A stretch of DNA of 34,607 nucleotides from Berkiella_A sp050252335 (GCA_050252335.1 JBFWLB010000029.1:1-34607), one strand, 5' to 3'. Shown: positions 16,880 through 25,235, counted from the first letter of the stretch. Numbers and translations: made by a program. Notes: generated by a model not told the origin, from the sequence alone.

Positions 16880-17436
16880 GTAAGCTCAGAATTATTGCTG
16901 GAAAATGGAAGGGGCGCAAAGTAGAGGTTTTAGAAAGTAATCAATTGCGCCCTACAGCAGACAGAGTACGGGAAACTTTATTCAATTGGTTAATGCATGA
17001 CATTGTTTCTGCGCATTGTTTGGATTTATTTGCGGGCACAGGTATTTTGGGACTTGAGGCTTTGTCGCGTGGCGCTGCTTTTGTGAGCTTTATTGAACAA
17101 GATAAGGTGTTAACTCAGCATTTGAAGGGGTTGTTGCAGCATTTGACCGTGACAGCAGAAGAAATGGAGGTGATCTCAAGTGATGCGCTCTATTGGTTGG
17201 ATAAACAGTCTGCAGCCAAACGCTATGATATTGCTTTTGTTGATCCCCCGTTTGCGTTTGATATTTACCCTATTTTAAATAAAATCGCTGAAAATAAGAT
17301 CATGAATGAGAATGCTATAGTATATATAGAGCAAGGTGAGGCATTAGTGCCTGAGCATTTACCTAAATCATGGCATTTGTATAAGCATCAAAAGAACGGT
17401 CAGGTTCATTACCATTTAATTCGGTGCGGGAGGTAA
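16876..17436 (+). CDS. rsmD: 16S rRNA m2G966 methyltransferase RsmD (likely AUA start)
   Basis: With the ATA at 16876 as start the protein has 186 residues, the usual RsmD length. Its beginning encodes LRIIAGKWKGRK, the conserved N-terminal RsmD segment, followed by LRPTADRVRETLFNWL, the SAM site LDLFAGTGILGLEALSRGA, and FVDPPF, the catalytic (D/N)PP(Y/F) motif. Starting at the first canonical codon (TTG, 16945) would remove the RIIAGKW segment and about 23 residues. RsmD methylates N2 of G966 in 16S rRNA. The gene ends with TAA at 17434-17436, and the GTG of cca follows after one base. An assembly or sequencing error at the start base cannot be excluded. Confidence 0.85.
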   Translation: MGKLRIIAGKWKGRKVEVLESNQLRPTADRVRETLFNWLMHDIVSAHCLDLFAGTGILGLEALSRGAAFVSFIEQDKVLTQHLKGLLQHLTVTAEEMEVISSDALYWLDKQSAAKRYDIAFVDPPFAFDIYPILNKIAENKIMNENAIVYIEQGEALVPEHLPKSWHLYKHQKNGQVHYHLIRCGR

Positions 17437-17437
17437 G

Positions 17438-18694
17438 GTGGAAGTCTTTTTAGTGGGTGGCGCTATTCGGGACGAATTACTCGGTTTGCAGATAAAAGAG
17501 CGTGACTGGGTTGTGGTGGGTGCTACGGTTAAAGATATGCAGAAAATGAATTTTAGGCAGGTTGGTAAATCCTTCCCTGTTTTTTTGCACCCAGATACAA
17601 AAGAAGAATTTGCATTGGCGCGCACTGAAGCCAAAGTAGGGCCTGGCTACCATGGTTTTAAATTTAATTTTGCCCCTACGGTAAGTTTGGAAGAAGATTT
17701 GGGGCGTAGAGATCTCACTATTAATGCGATTGCAAAAAATGAGGCGGGTGATCTCATTGATCCTTATGGGGGATTGAAGGATATTGGCGATAGAGTTTTA
17801 AGGCATGTTTCACCGGCGTTCAAAGAAGATCCCGTACGAGTACTACGTGTCGCACGTTTTGCTGCCAAGTTAGAACATTTAGGTTTTCAATTAGCACCAG
17901 AAACAGAAGCGCTTATTAAAGAGATGGTTCAAGCGGGTGAGCTTGAGCATCTTGTGCCAGAGCGTGTTTGGAAAGAAACGGAACGTGCATTACAAGAAAA
18001 AGGTCCTGTTGCGTTTATAAAAATTTTAAGAAAAACGCGTGCACTTAAAGTGATTTATCCAGAATTAGATAAGCTCTATGGTGTGCCACAATCTGCGGAT
18101 GTACATCCAGAGATTGATACCGGTTTGCATAATGAAATGGTACTTTGGCAAGCGGCACGCCTTTCTGCCGTGCCAGAAGTGCGTTTTGCGGCACTTATGC
18201 ATGATCTCGGTAAAGCATTGACCCCTGAAGACAAATTGCCTAAGCACCCAGGCCATGAAGAAACAGGTCAGAAAGTATTAGAAGGCTTGTGTGATAGACT
18301 TAAAGTTCCCAGCAAATTTAAAGAGCTTGCTGTTTTAATGATGCGCCATCATGGTGATTGTCATGATGCCTTGAGTATGTCTGCCCAAGAAATATTGACC
18401 TTTCTTGAGAGAACAGATGCCTTTAGAAGACCGGAACGATTTAGGCAGTTTCTCATTGCTTGTGAAGCAGATTCGCGTGGTCGCTTAGGTTTTGAGCATG
18501 TGAAATATGAGCCGCGCGCTTTGTTAGAAGAAGCTTTTTATGCAGCTGATTTTATCAATGCACGTGAGATCTTAAAAGACAAAGAAATCAAAGCAGAGCA
18601 AATTAAAGAAGCGCTCTTTAATGCGCGTGTTACTGTTGTGGAATCGGTGAGACAGCGTAGATTGAAAGATGGCAAATCCTCAGATAAAGAGTGA
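17438..18694 (+). CDS. cca: CCA-adding enzyme (tRNA nucleotidyltransferase)
   Basis: The protein has 418 residues. It begins with GTG at 17438; a GGGAGG ribosome binding site lies across the rsmD end. Class II nucleotidyltransferase motifs are VGGAIRDELLG, ERDWVVVG (E21 and D23 in the position of the metal-binding pair), RRDLTINAIA and EDPVRVLRVARFAAK, which select CTP and ATP without a template. The C-terminal half has an HD-type phosphohydrolase motif (LMHDLGK), so this is the longer bacterial form with 2',3'-cyclic phosphodiesterase and phosphatase potential. It restores or repairs the 3' CCA of tRNAs. Base composition is slightly richer in GC at the third codon position than neighbours, but not strikingly so. 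Confidence 0.95.
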   Translation: MEVFLVGGAIRDELLGLQIKERDWVVVGATVKDMQKMNFRQVGKSFPVFLHPDTKEEFALARTEAKVGPGYHGFKFNFAPTVSLEEDLGRRDLTINAIAKNEAGDLIDPYGGLKDIGDRVLRHVSPAFKEDPVRVLRVARFAAKLEHLGFQLAPETEALIKEMVQAGELEHLVPERVWKETERALQEKGPVAFIKILRKTRALKVIYPELDKLYGVPQSADVHPEIDTGLHNEMVLWQAARLSAVPEVRFAALMHDLGKALTPEDKLPKHPGHEETGQKVLEGLCDRLKVPSKFKELAVLMMRHHGDCHDALSMSAQEILTFLERTDAFRRPERFRQFLIACEADSRGRLGFEHVKYEPRALLEEAFYAADFINAREILKDKEIKAEQIKEALFNARVTVVESVRQRRLKDGKSSDKE

Positions 18695-18704
18695 AATTGC
18701 GTAT

Positions 18705-18741
18705 GTGAAAAACACTTCCTTAGAAAGTGAGTGTTTTTCAC
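18705..18741. terminator. Bidirectional hairpin between convergent cca and midA
   Basis: A perfect 12-bp stem, GTGAAAAACACT (18705-18716) with AGTGTTTTTCAC (18730-18741), lies between the cca stop and the midA stop. It overlaps the last codons of midA. The T-rich right arm favours termination of the plus strand, and the symmetry allows both directions. Confidence 0.65.
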
Positions 18742-19910
18742 AGTCTGTGCTGGTAATCTCGAATTGAAAAGCCTTGTAGAGCGCCTTCAAATTTCTTTCC
18801 AAAAGCAATTACTTTAAAAAGCTCACCCATTTCATGCGGTTGCAATAGCATTTGTAGTGCATGGGATTGCATTGCACGTTGTTTCTCGTCTTGAGAAATA
18901 TCGATATTCTCTAAAATATTTAAGGCTAATAAAAAGCTAGCCTGATTAGTGTAACCGAGGGTATTCAAACTTAATGCTTGTGCAGCGTTGTGTAATTGAC
19001 TGAAATTTACATGTGCTGTGATATCTTGTTCGCCTACCTGGCTAAAATAATTGGCATGCGTTTGGTGTTTGTAGTGGCACATTAAAGTACCTTCAGAGCG
19101 ATCGGGATGATAAAAAGTATGCCTGTCAAAGCCATAATCAATAAACAGCATAACGCCTTGTTCAAGCGTATTAGAGAGTTCTCTCATCCAAGTTTCAAGG
19201 TTGCTATTAATCTCGCTGATATAATTATTGGGCAAGGCTTCTATCAGTTGCGACATCTCCTTTTCTATGCAATGGATGAATGTTGGTTCTGTACTTTTTT
19301 CGAAGAATAATACAAAGTCACCGTCTGGTTGATGATCTTGCACATCAACAAAACCTTGCAATGCTTGTTGTTGAGAGGTGCATTGAAAAATTTCTACAGG
19401 TAAGGCATCTAGAAATTCATTGCTGATGATGGTGCCCTGAAAAGGCTTGGGTAAATCAGAGAGTTGTTGCACCCATGCTACATGGTGTGCTAAATCAGGA
19501 ATTTGTTTGGAAAGATAATCTTTTTGTTTTGTGATCAGCGCTGGGCTGATCTCCAAAATAAAATATTTTTCTGGCAAAGCTTGATGATTTGCTAAAGTGG
19601 CTAAGATGTCGGCCGCCATTTTGCCACGACCTGCGCCCAATTCTAAGAGATAATGAGGCTTTTTTTCTATTTGGTTTTGTATTTCTATGATTTGCCTTGC
19701 AATACACTCTGAAAATAAAGAAGACATATGTGGTGCAGTGCTAAAATCGCCTTGTGCACCAATATTAATTGTAGGATTACAATAGTAACCTAATTCTGGG
19801 TGATACAGCGCTAGATGCATGAATTCAGAAAAAGGAATGGGACCTTTGTCAAGAATCTGCGCTTTGATAAGCGTGGCCAATGGCGTCGAGATGTTTTGTG
19901 TATGCATCAT
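18738..19910 (-). CDS. MidA/NDUFAF7-family SAM-dependent methyltransferase
   Basis: The protein has 390 residues of the COG1565 class. The start PFSEFMHLALYHPELGYY is the family hallmark, followed by GAQGDFSTAPHMSSLF, the SAM site YLLELGAGRGKMAADIL, NEFLDALP, and LFIDYGFDRHTFYHPDRSEG. The eukaryotic relative NDUFAF7 symmetrically dimethylates an arginine of complex I subunit NDUFS2. The bacterial substrate is not established, so arginine methylation of a respiratory or other protein is inference. It follows folB by 15 bases on the minus strand. Confidence 0.88.
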   Translation of the reverse strand: MMHTQNISTPLATLIKAQILDKGPIPFSEFMHLALYHPELGYYCNPTINIGAQGDFSTAPHMSSLFSECIARQIIEIQNQIEKKPHYLLELGAGRGKMAADILATLANHQALPEKYFILEISPALITKQKDYLSKQIPDLAHHVAWVQQLSDLPKPFQGTIISNEFLDALPVEIFQCTSQQQALQGFVDVQDHQPDGDFVLFFEKSTEPTFIHCIEKEMSQLIEALPNNYISEINSNLETWMRELSNTLEQGVMLFIDYGFDRHTFYHPDRSEGTLMCHYKHQTHANYFSQVGEQDITAHVNFSQLHNAAQALSLNTLGYTNQASFLLALNILENIDISQDEKQRAMQSHALQMLLQPHEMGELFKVIAFGKKFEGALQGFSIRDYQHRL

Positions 19911-19925
19911 GGATAAATAGTCTAC

Positions 19926-20276
19926 TTATAGTTTGCGCTGTCGTTCAATGGTCAAAATAATCGCCTTTGCTTGTAAATTAGCATAGGGCTTATTAATAGA
20001 GAGCTTGATCCAGGGTGTTGCAAATTGCTCAAACAGCGATTGCACCAAACGGTTTGCTAAGGTTTCGATAAGCTGAAAATGATGTGCGGCGGCGAATTGC
20101 TGAATATGCAGAATAATTGCGTCATAATCGATGGTTTCTGTTAGTTGATCGCTGCCTTCAAGTGGTGGTAAAGCATAGGCGATATCTACGATTAAGGTTT
20201 GGGGTACTGTTTTTTCCCAGTCATATACACCTATCAAGGTATTTAACTTAATAGTTTTGATTTCTATAATATCCAT
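19926..20276 (-). CDS. folB: Dihydroneopterin aldolase FolB
   Basis: The protein has 116 residues, the family size. IKLNTLIGVYDWEK at the start carries the substrate-binding Glu/Trp region, LIETLANRLVQ is the conserved helix, and INKPYA near residue 95 holds the catalytic-site Lys. It converts 7,8-dihydroneopterin to 6-hydroxymethyl-dihydropterin in folate synthesis. The ATG at 20276 has an AGAGG ribosome binding site six bases upstream. It is the first gene of a folB-midA pair, divergent from plsY. Confidence 0.92.
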   Translation of the reverse strand: MDIIEIKTIKLNTLIGVYDWEKTVPQTLIVDIAYALPPLEGSDQLTETIDYDAIILHIQQFAAAHHFQLIETLANRLVQSLFEQFATPWIKLSINKPYANLQAKAIILTIERQRKL

Positions 20277-20326
20277 GTGGAGCCTCTGTTGTGGATTTGC
20301 GCTTCAAACCTAACCATGGCCTTGTC

Positions 20327-20355
20327 TTAAATCAGAGCAGCAATCCTGTTATGAT
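20327..20355 (+). promoter_or_regulatory. Possible plsY promoter
   Basis: TATGAT (20350-20355) is a good -10 box; TTAAAT (20327-20332), 17 bases upstream, is a poor -35. It lies 41 bases before the plsY ATG, in the gap divergent from folB. Confidence 0.35.
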
Positions 20356-20396
20356 GAGCGCTATTCTAAGCGCCAAAGATACTAAGCTTGTAGCAA

Positions 20397-21011
20397 ATGT
20401 CAAATTTAATCTCTTTCTTACCTTTAGGCTTGTTGTTTATTGTCACGTATTTACTAGCATCACTTTCATCTGCCATTGTTATCTGTCGATTATTTAATTT
20501 GCCAGATCCCAGAACCACGGGCTCTAAAAATCCAGGTGCAACTAATGTATTGCGTATTGGTGGTAAACTCCCAGCTTTTTTGACGCTGCTAGGTGATGTA
20601 CTTAAAGGTTTTATTCCTGTGCTTGTCGCTGCGCTGCTTTTCCAGGAACCTACTTATACGGCATGGGTATTGTTTGTAGCTTTTTTGGGACATTGTTTTC
20701 CACTTTACTATGGTTTTGAAGGTGGTAAAGGGGTTGCAACGGCATTGGGTAGTCTTTTCGCCTTTTCCTGGCTAGTTGGTGTCTGTACAGCAGGCCTTTG
20801 GTTATTCATGGCCTTTATTTTTCGTTTTTCTTCTTTGGCCTCTCTTGTCTCTTTGAGTCTATGTCCCCTTTTTACATACGCATTTATTTCCAGTGATGCC
20901 GCAATTCCTTTGTGTATGCTTGCAATCATTGTTATTTATCGTCATCGCGCAAATGTGTTGCGTTTGTGGCAAGGTACGGAAAGTAAAATTGGCACTAAGA
21001 AAAAAGCTTAA
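20397..21011 (+). CDS. plsY: Acyl-phosphate glycerol-3-phosphate acyltransferase PlsY
   Basis: This is an inner-membrane enzyme of 204 residues with five or six hydrophobic helices. The cytoplasmic loop motif GSKNPGATNVLR, the second motif GHCFPLYYGFEGGKGVATALG, and RHRANVLRLWQGTESK near the end are the three conserved PlsY motifs. It transfers an acyl group from acyl-phosphate to glycerol-3-phosphate, the first step of phospholipid synthesis. The ribosome binding site before the ATG at 20397 is weak. The gene ends facing tsaD across a hairpin. Confidence 0.95.
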   Translation: MSNLISFLPLGLLFIVTYLLASLSSAIVICRLFNLPDPRTTGSKNPGATNVLRIGGKLPAFLTLLGDVLKGFIPVLVAALLFQEPTYTAWVLFVAFLGHCFPLYYGFEGGKGVATALGSLFAFSWLVGVCTAGLWLFMAFIFRFSSLASLVSLSLCPLFTYAFISSDAAIPLCMLAIIVIYRHRANVLRLWQGTESKIGTKKKA

Positions 21012-21022
21012 CAGACAAAAGC

Positions 21023-21057
21023 GCCTCTTTATTCGATCTTATATGGATAAAAGAGGC
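21023..21057 (-). terminator. Terminator between convergent plsY and tsaD
   Basis: GCCTCTTTAT (21023-21032) pairs with ATAAAAGAGGC (21047-21057), with one bulged base. Read on the minus strand, the stem is followed by GCTTTTG, so it mainly ends the tsaD transcript and may also slow the plsY transcript. Confidence 0.55.
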
Positions 21058-21078
21058 AGTGCTTAGGTGCATGCAACC

Positions 21079-22107
21079 TTAAAATGAAGCTGATTTTTCA
21101 GGGGCTTTTAATTCGTTCAATGGCCAGCGTGGACGTACCTGTATAGAGAGAGCGCTTTTTTCACCACACATGAGGCGTTGAGCACCGGCATAGGCAATCA
21201 TTGCGCCATTATCCGTGCAATATTTCAGTGGCGGGAAATAAATATGGCATCCCTCTTTTTCTGCCAAAGCGCTCAGTGCTTTTCTTAAGGTTAGATTGGC
21301 AGATACGCCGCCTGCAACGACTAAGCGGGTAATTTCTGTTTGTAAAAGCGCACGTTGCATTTTTTTACATAAAATATCAGCGATGGTTTCTTCAAATTGT
21401 GCCGCGATATGGGCTTTATTCTCATCAGAGAGTTCGGTTTTATGTATGACATTGGCCACATGGGTTTTAAGGCCGCTGAAGCTGAAATTTAAATCCTCTC
21501 TATGCAGCAAAGGCCGAGGAAATTGAAATTTTTTGGCATCACCATTTTGGGCTAATTTTTCTAGGTGTGGCCCTCCTGGATAAGGAAGTCCTAAGAGTTT
21601 GGCAGTTTTATCAAAAGCTTCGCCAACGGCATCATCCAGACTTTCGCCCAGAATTTCATAGTCGCCTAAAGCGCGCACACTAATGATTTGCGTGTGGCCG
21701 CCAGAAATCAGGAGCGCAAGAAAGGGAAAGCAAGGCGCAGGCTCTGTCAGCATGGGGGCGAGCAAATGCCCTTCTAAGTGATGGACACCGATGGTTGGGA
21801 TCTTCCACGCAAAGCCTAAGCCTTGCGCAATGGTAGCACCCACCATCAGTGCACCTGCAAGTCCTGGCCCCTTGGTATAGGCAATGCCGTCGATGTCTTT
21901 TGGTTTTAGTTGTGCATCCTCTAATACAGCATCGATGAGAGGTATTACTTTTTGAATATGGTCGCGAGAAGCAAGCTCTGGAACCACGCCACCATATTTT
22001 TGGTGGGATAACTGGCTGTATAAGGCGTCCGCTAATATGCCTCTTTTACTATCATAAATAGCGATTCCGGTGTCATCACAAGAGCTTTCTATCCCCAAAA
22101 TACGCAT
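21079..22107 (-). CDS. tsaD: tRNA t6A37 threonylcarbamoyltransferase subunit TsaD
   Basis: The protein has 342 residues. The opening MRILGIESSCDDTGIAIYD is the TsaD/Kae1 signature. The metal-binding HxxxH is H110-LEG-H114 within GVHHLEGHLLAP. ALLISGGHTQI and VVAGGVSANLTLRKAL complete the ASKHA nucleotide-binding fold. With TsaB, TsaE and TsaC it makes N6-threonylcarbamoyl-adenosine at position 37 of ANN-decoding tRNAs. Divergent from rpsU, as in most gammaproteobacteria. Confidence 0.97.
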   Translation of the reverse strand: MRILGIESSCDDTGIAIYDSKRGILADALYSQLSHQKYGGVVPELASRDHIQKVIPLIDAVLEDAQLKPKDIDGIAYTKGPGLAGALMVGATIAQGLGFAWKIPTIGVHHLEGHLLAPMLTEPAPCFPFLALLISGGHTQIISVRALGDYEILGESLDDAVGEAFDKTAKLLGLPYPGGPHLEKLAQNGDAKKFQFPRPLLHREDLNFSFSGLKTHVANVIHKTELSDENKAHIAAQFEETIADILCKKMQRALLQTEITRLVVAGGVSANLTLRKALSALAEKEGCHIYFPPLKYCTDNGAMIAYAGAQRLMCGEKSALSIQVRPRWPLNELKAPEKSASF

Positions 22108-22137
22108 TTAGCTTAACCTTTATCTGAAATCAGTGTA

Positions 22138-22166
22138 AAATTACTTGCCTAGATTACTCTTTGCAA
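22138..22166 (-). promoter_or_regulatory. Candidate tsaD promoter
   Basis: On the minus strand, TTGCAA (22166-22161) and TAATTT (22143-22138) are 17 bases apart, about 30 bases before the tsaD start. This is a fair sigma-70 pair. Confidence 0.45.
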
Positions 22167-22342
22167 TTAAAAAATGGTGCGTCTTGTGCTTCGGTTGGCA
22201 GTCCTTCAGTAGAATATGCCCCTTTCCACAAGGTCCCAAGTGTCAAATTGAGTAGCTTAGTCAGTTTATATCGAGGTATTATTTTGTAATTCGCTGTAAA
22301 GTTCAACAGCCAGCTTAGTATTTTCCTTGAAAAAGAAAAAAA

Positions 22343-22362
22343 GTTATATAAACTTATATAAC
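22343..22362. promoter_or_regulatory. Perfect AT-rich dyad upstream of rpsU
   Basis: GTTATATA (22343-22350) and TATATAAC (22355-22362) form an exact 8-bp dyad with a 4-base centre, 36 bases before the rpsU ATG. It may include the -10 region or be an operator for the rpsU-yqeY-dnaG-rpoD block. The rest of the 290-base gap between tsaD and rpsU shows only the tsaD promoter and a TTGAAA at 22327; no other feature is seen. Confidence 0.4.
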
Positions 22363-22397
22363 CTGAAGTTAACTAGCATATAAGGGGTGAATGTTCA

Positions 22398-22667
22398 ATG
22401 CCTGGAATTAAAGTTCGGGATAACGAAGGCTTCGATTCAGCAGTACGTCGATTCAAACGTGTTGTAGAGAAGTCAGGTATTTTATCTGAAATGCGTCGTC
22501 GTGAGTTCCACGAAACACCTTCTATGAAGCGTAAGCGTGCTTTAGCTGCCGCAGTAAAACGTTATCGCAAAAAACTCAATCGTGATGGCAAGGGTGGAAA
22601 AGATTTTGCTGGTGGCCGTGGTGGCGCTCGTCGCATGCCGTTTACCAGTGAAGAAAAAGGTCATTAA
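22398..22667 (+). CDS. rpsU: Ribosomal protein S21 with C-terminal extension
   Basis: The protein has 89 residues. The core is typical S21: GIKVRDNEGFDSAVRRFKR, then a basic helix with MRRREFHETPSMKRKR and AVKRYRKKL. S21 binds the small subunit near the 3' end of 16S rRNA and helps initiation. The family is usually about 70 residues; here about 18-20 extra residues follow, rich in Gly and charged residues (GKGGKDFAGGRGGARR). A strong AAGGGGTG ribosome binding site precedes the ATG. It leads the rpsU-yqeY-dnaG-rpoD block, the classic macromolecular-synthesis operon with yqeY inserted. Confidence 0.95.
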   Translation: MPGIKVRDNEGFDSAVRRFKRVVEKSGILSEMRRREFHETPSMKRKRALAAAVKRYRKKLNRDGKGGKDFAGGRGGARRMPFTSEEKGH

Positions 22668-22725
22668 AAACCAGTGACTTGCTTTTCGATTACACGTTTT
22701 TTTATGCTGTTTTGGGGCTAATAAC

Positions 22726-23184
22726 ATGTCTGAACAATCGATTAAAAATCAACTTCAAGAAGCTGTCAAAGACGCTATGCGTGCTAAAGACAAAGACAAG
22801 CTTTCTGTAATGAGAATGATATTAGCCGAATTTAAGCAAGTGGAAGTGGATAAGCGTATAGAGCTAGACAAAACACAAGAGCTTGCCATTTTAGATAGAA
22901 TGGAAAAACAGCGTAAAGAAGCTCAAGAGCAGTTCATCCAAGCAAATCGTACAGATTTGGCCGAGAAAGAAGCTTATGAGATTCAGGTAATCCAAGCCTT
23001 TAAACCCGCTGCTCTCTCTGCTAAAGAAGTAGAAGCAGAAATCCAAAAAGCTATTTTTGAAACGGGTGCATCTGAAGCCAAGGATATGGGCAAAGTGATG
23101 GCAATCTTAAAGCCTAAATTACAAGGCAGGGCTGATATTGCTCAAGTAAGTAGCCATGTGAAAATGCTTTTGGCGAAGGAATGA
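22726..23184 (+). CDS. yqeY: YqeY-like GatB/Yqey-domain protein
   Basis: The protein has 152 residues, nearly all helical. IKNQLQEAVKDAMRAKDKDKL at the start, the RKEAQEQF helix, and the closing AKDMGKVMAILKPKLQGRADIAQVS match the YqeY family, which resembles the tail domain of the GatB amidotransferase subunit. That domain contacts tRNA in GatCAB; the role of stand-alone YqeY is not established. It is regularly found between rpsU and dnaG, as here. The gap to rpsU is 58 bases without a terminator. Confidence 0.93.
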   Translation: MSEQSIKNQLQEAVKDAMRAKDKDKLSVMRMILAEFKQVEVDKRIELDKTQELAILDRMEKQRKEAQEQFIQANRTDLAEKEAYEIQVIQAFKPAALSAKEVEAEIQKAIFETGASEAKDMGKVMAILKPKLQGRADIAQVSSHVKMLLAKE

Positions 23185-23200
23185 GTTCTGTAATTAAGTT

Positions 23201-25093
23201 ATGAACCATCAAAAAGGTGGATTATTAACAGACGATTTCATTCGATCTCTTCTTGAAAAAACAGATATTGTGCAGCTTGTTCATCAAAGTGTACCGCTAA
23301 AAAAAGCAGGTACAAATTATGTGGCATGCTGTCCTTTTCATAATGAAAAGTCTCCTTCTTTTACCGTTACGCCCAACAAGCAGTTTTATCATTGTTTTGG
23401 TTGTGGGGTGAGTGGTGATGCAATTAGCTTTTTGCGCACTTTTTATAATTTAAATTTTATGGAAGCGGTAGAGCGTTTGGCTGCCCATTTGGGGGTGCCC
23501 GTTCCACAAGCGCAGCGCGGTCATCAAGAAAATCGTGATGTATTGAAGCCTTACCTTGCGCTCTTAGAAAAAGTTGCCAGTTTTTATCAACATGCTTTAA
23601 AACATCATGCTGAGAATCAAATCCCTATTCAATATCTCAAAAAACGTGGTTTAGAAGGTTTGACTGCTAAAATGTTTCGAGTGGGATATGCACCCCCGCA
23701 GTGGGACAACTTGGTACGCCATTTTGGTGAAGAGCCAGAAGATATGGCAGGCTTAGAAAAATTAGGGCTTATCATACGTCATGAAAAAGGCCATTATTTT
23801 GATAGGTTTCGTCATCGCATCATGTTTCCTATTCGCAATCGCAAAGGAGAGGTGATTGGTTTTGGTGGGCGTGTTATTGATGAAAAAGATACACCCAAAT
23901 ACATGAATTCGCCTGAAAGTATTGTCTTTAAAAAAGGCAATCATCTCTATGGGCAATATGAAGCGCATTTGCAACACAATCAGTGGAAAACAGCAATCTG
24001 TGTAGAAGGCTATTTGGATGTAATTGGTTTATATCAACAAGGGGTGATAGGTGCTTTTGCAACTATGGGCACCGCATTGTCAGAACAACATATTAAAAGA
24101 TTTTTTCAACTTTCAGATGAGATAGTTTTTTGTTTTGATGGTGACAAGGCTGGGCGTAATGCTGCCTGGAAGGCCTTGGAAGTGTTGTTGCCACATTATA
24201 ATGAGCAAAAGCACGTAAAATTTTTATTTTTGCCAGAAGGTGATGATCCGGATTCCTATATTCGTATTCATGGCAAAGAAGCATTTATCGCGCAGTTGAA
24301 AAAGAGCTTATCTTTATCTGAATATTTTTTCTCAACCTTGTGTGATAAATATCCGCCGAACAATGTTGAGAATAGGGCGCAGCTGATTAGAGTGGGTCGG
24401 CAATATATTGAGCAATTACCCAAAAGCACCTATCAGCGCATGATGACGGAAGCGTTGGCGCAGCTCACCTCAACCTCACAACATATTGTGACACAGAAAT
24501 ATAATTTTCTTTCTAAGATGCAGCAGCAGCCCTTTAAATCCTATCAGCAATCTTATGATGGGCATCGTGGTGGCAGCTATGCACCTTATAATAAAAAAAA
24601 TAAAAATAATTACATGAAACAGAATTATTATAATAAACAGGAAGAGCCAGTATCTGCACCGCCTCCTTTATTAAGCCCGTCTTATATTGCGAGCGGCTTG
24701 CTTCTGACAGAGCCAGCTTTAATAGAGATTGTTGGCAAGCAATCACTATGGGAAGAAATTAATATTCCTGGTTTAAGTTTGTTAAAAGCACTTTGCGACT
24801 TGTTGCTGACAGTGCCTGAGAAAGCCCCAGATGCATTGATGGCTTTATTGTTGGAGAGGGGGTTTACACGTAATTTGTTACAGCAGTGTTTTAATAAAGT
24901 TAAATTTATTCCTCCTGAGGGTAGGAAAGAGGAGCTGTTAGGAGCACTGGATAGAATATTAGTTATAGGTCGTACTCAAATCATTGAAAATCTTTTGAAA
25001 AAATCAGAATCCCAAGCCTTGAACAGTGAGGAAAAAGCCATACTGAAAAAATTCTTAACTTTTCGGGAATCTTCTGACGAGAATGAAATCTAA
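23201..25093 (+). CDS. dnaG: DNA primase DnaG
   Basis: The protein has 630 residues. The N-terminal zinc-binding domain uses C44, H47, C65 and C68 (CPFHNEKSPSF and CFGCG). The RNA polymerase core has the GFGGRVI block, the TOPRIM motif CVEGYLDVIGLYQQG and FCFDGDKAGRNAA with the metal-binding DGD. A linker rich in Gln, Tyr, Asn and Lys (about residues 425-480) leads to the helical C-terminal domain that contacts the DnaB helicase. DnaG makes the RNA primers for replication. The linker makes it slightly longer than the common 580-600 residues. The ATG is 17 bases after yqeY. Confidence 0.97.
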   Translation: MNHQKGGLLTDDFIRSLLEKTDIVQLVHQSVPLKKAGTNYVACCPFHNEKSPSFTVTPNKQFYHCFGCGVSGDAISFLRTFYNLNFMEAVERLAAHLGVPVPQAQRGHQENRDVLKPYLALLEKVASFYQHALKHHAENQIPIQYLKKRGLEGLTAKMFRVGYAPPQWDNLVRHFGEEPEDMAGLEKLGLIIRHEKGHYFDRFRHRIMFPIRNRKGEVIGFGGRVIDEKDTPKYMNSPESIVFKKGNHLYGQYEAHLQHNQWKTAICVEGYLDVIGLYQQGVIGAFATMGTALSEQHIKRFFQLSDEIVFCFDGDKAGRNAAWKALEVLLPHYNEQKHVKFLFLPEGDDPDSYIRIHGKEAFIAQLKKSLSLSEYFFSTLCDKYPPNNVENRAQLIRVGRQYIEQLPKSTYQRMMTEALAQLTSTSQHIVTQKYNFLSKMQQQPFKSYQQSYDGHRGGSYAPYNKKNKNNYMKQNYYNKQEEPVSAPPPLLSPSYIASGLLLTEPALIEIVGKQSLWEEINIPGLSLLKALCDLLLTVPEKAPDALMALLLERGFTRNLLQQCFNKVKFIPPEGRKEELLGALDRILVIGRTQIIENLLKKSESQALNSEEKAILKKFLTFRESSDENEI

Positions 25094-25177
25094 AAAAGCA
25101 ATACAGAGACATATTTTTTAATTTAGTGTTCTAACAGTACTAGATTAATTGGCAAAATGAGGATAAAATCGACGGTT

Positions 25178-25193
25178 ACCTTAATTCTAAGGT
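25178..25193 (+). promoter_or_regulatory. Small hairpin between dnaG and rpoD
   Basis: ACCTTA and TAAGGT form a perfect 6-bp stem with a 4-base loop, followed by GTTTTAG. It could be a weak terminator or an mRNA processing site between dnaG and rpoD, a known feature of this operon type. The evidence is the structure only. Confidence 0.35.
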
Positions 25194-25235
25194 GTTTTAG
25201 TCGCACATTAAATCAAGCGAAAGGTGTATGCGTAT

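Noticed and set aside
17498..17506. Glu in place of the first catalytic Asp of Cca (ERDWVVVG)
   Set aside because: An acidic residue is retained, and ERDW variants are, as I recall, common among Cca proteins, so this is not reported as a defect.
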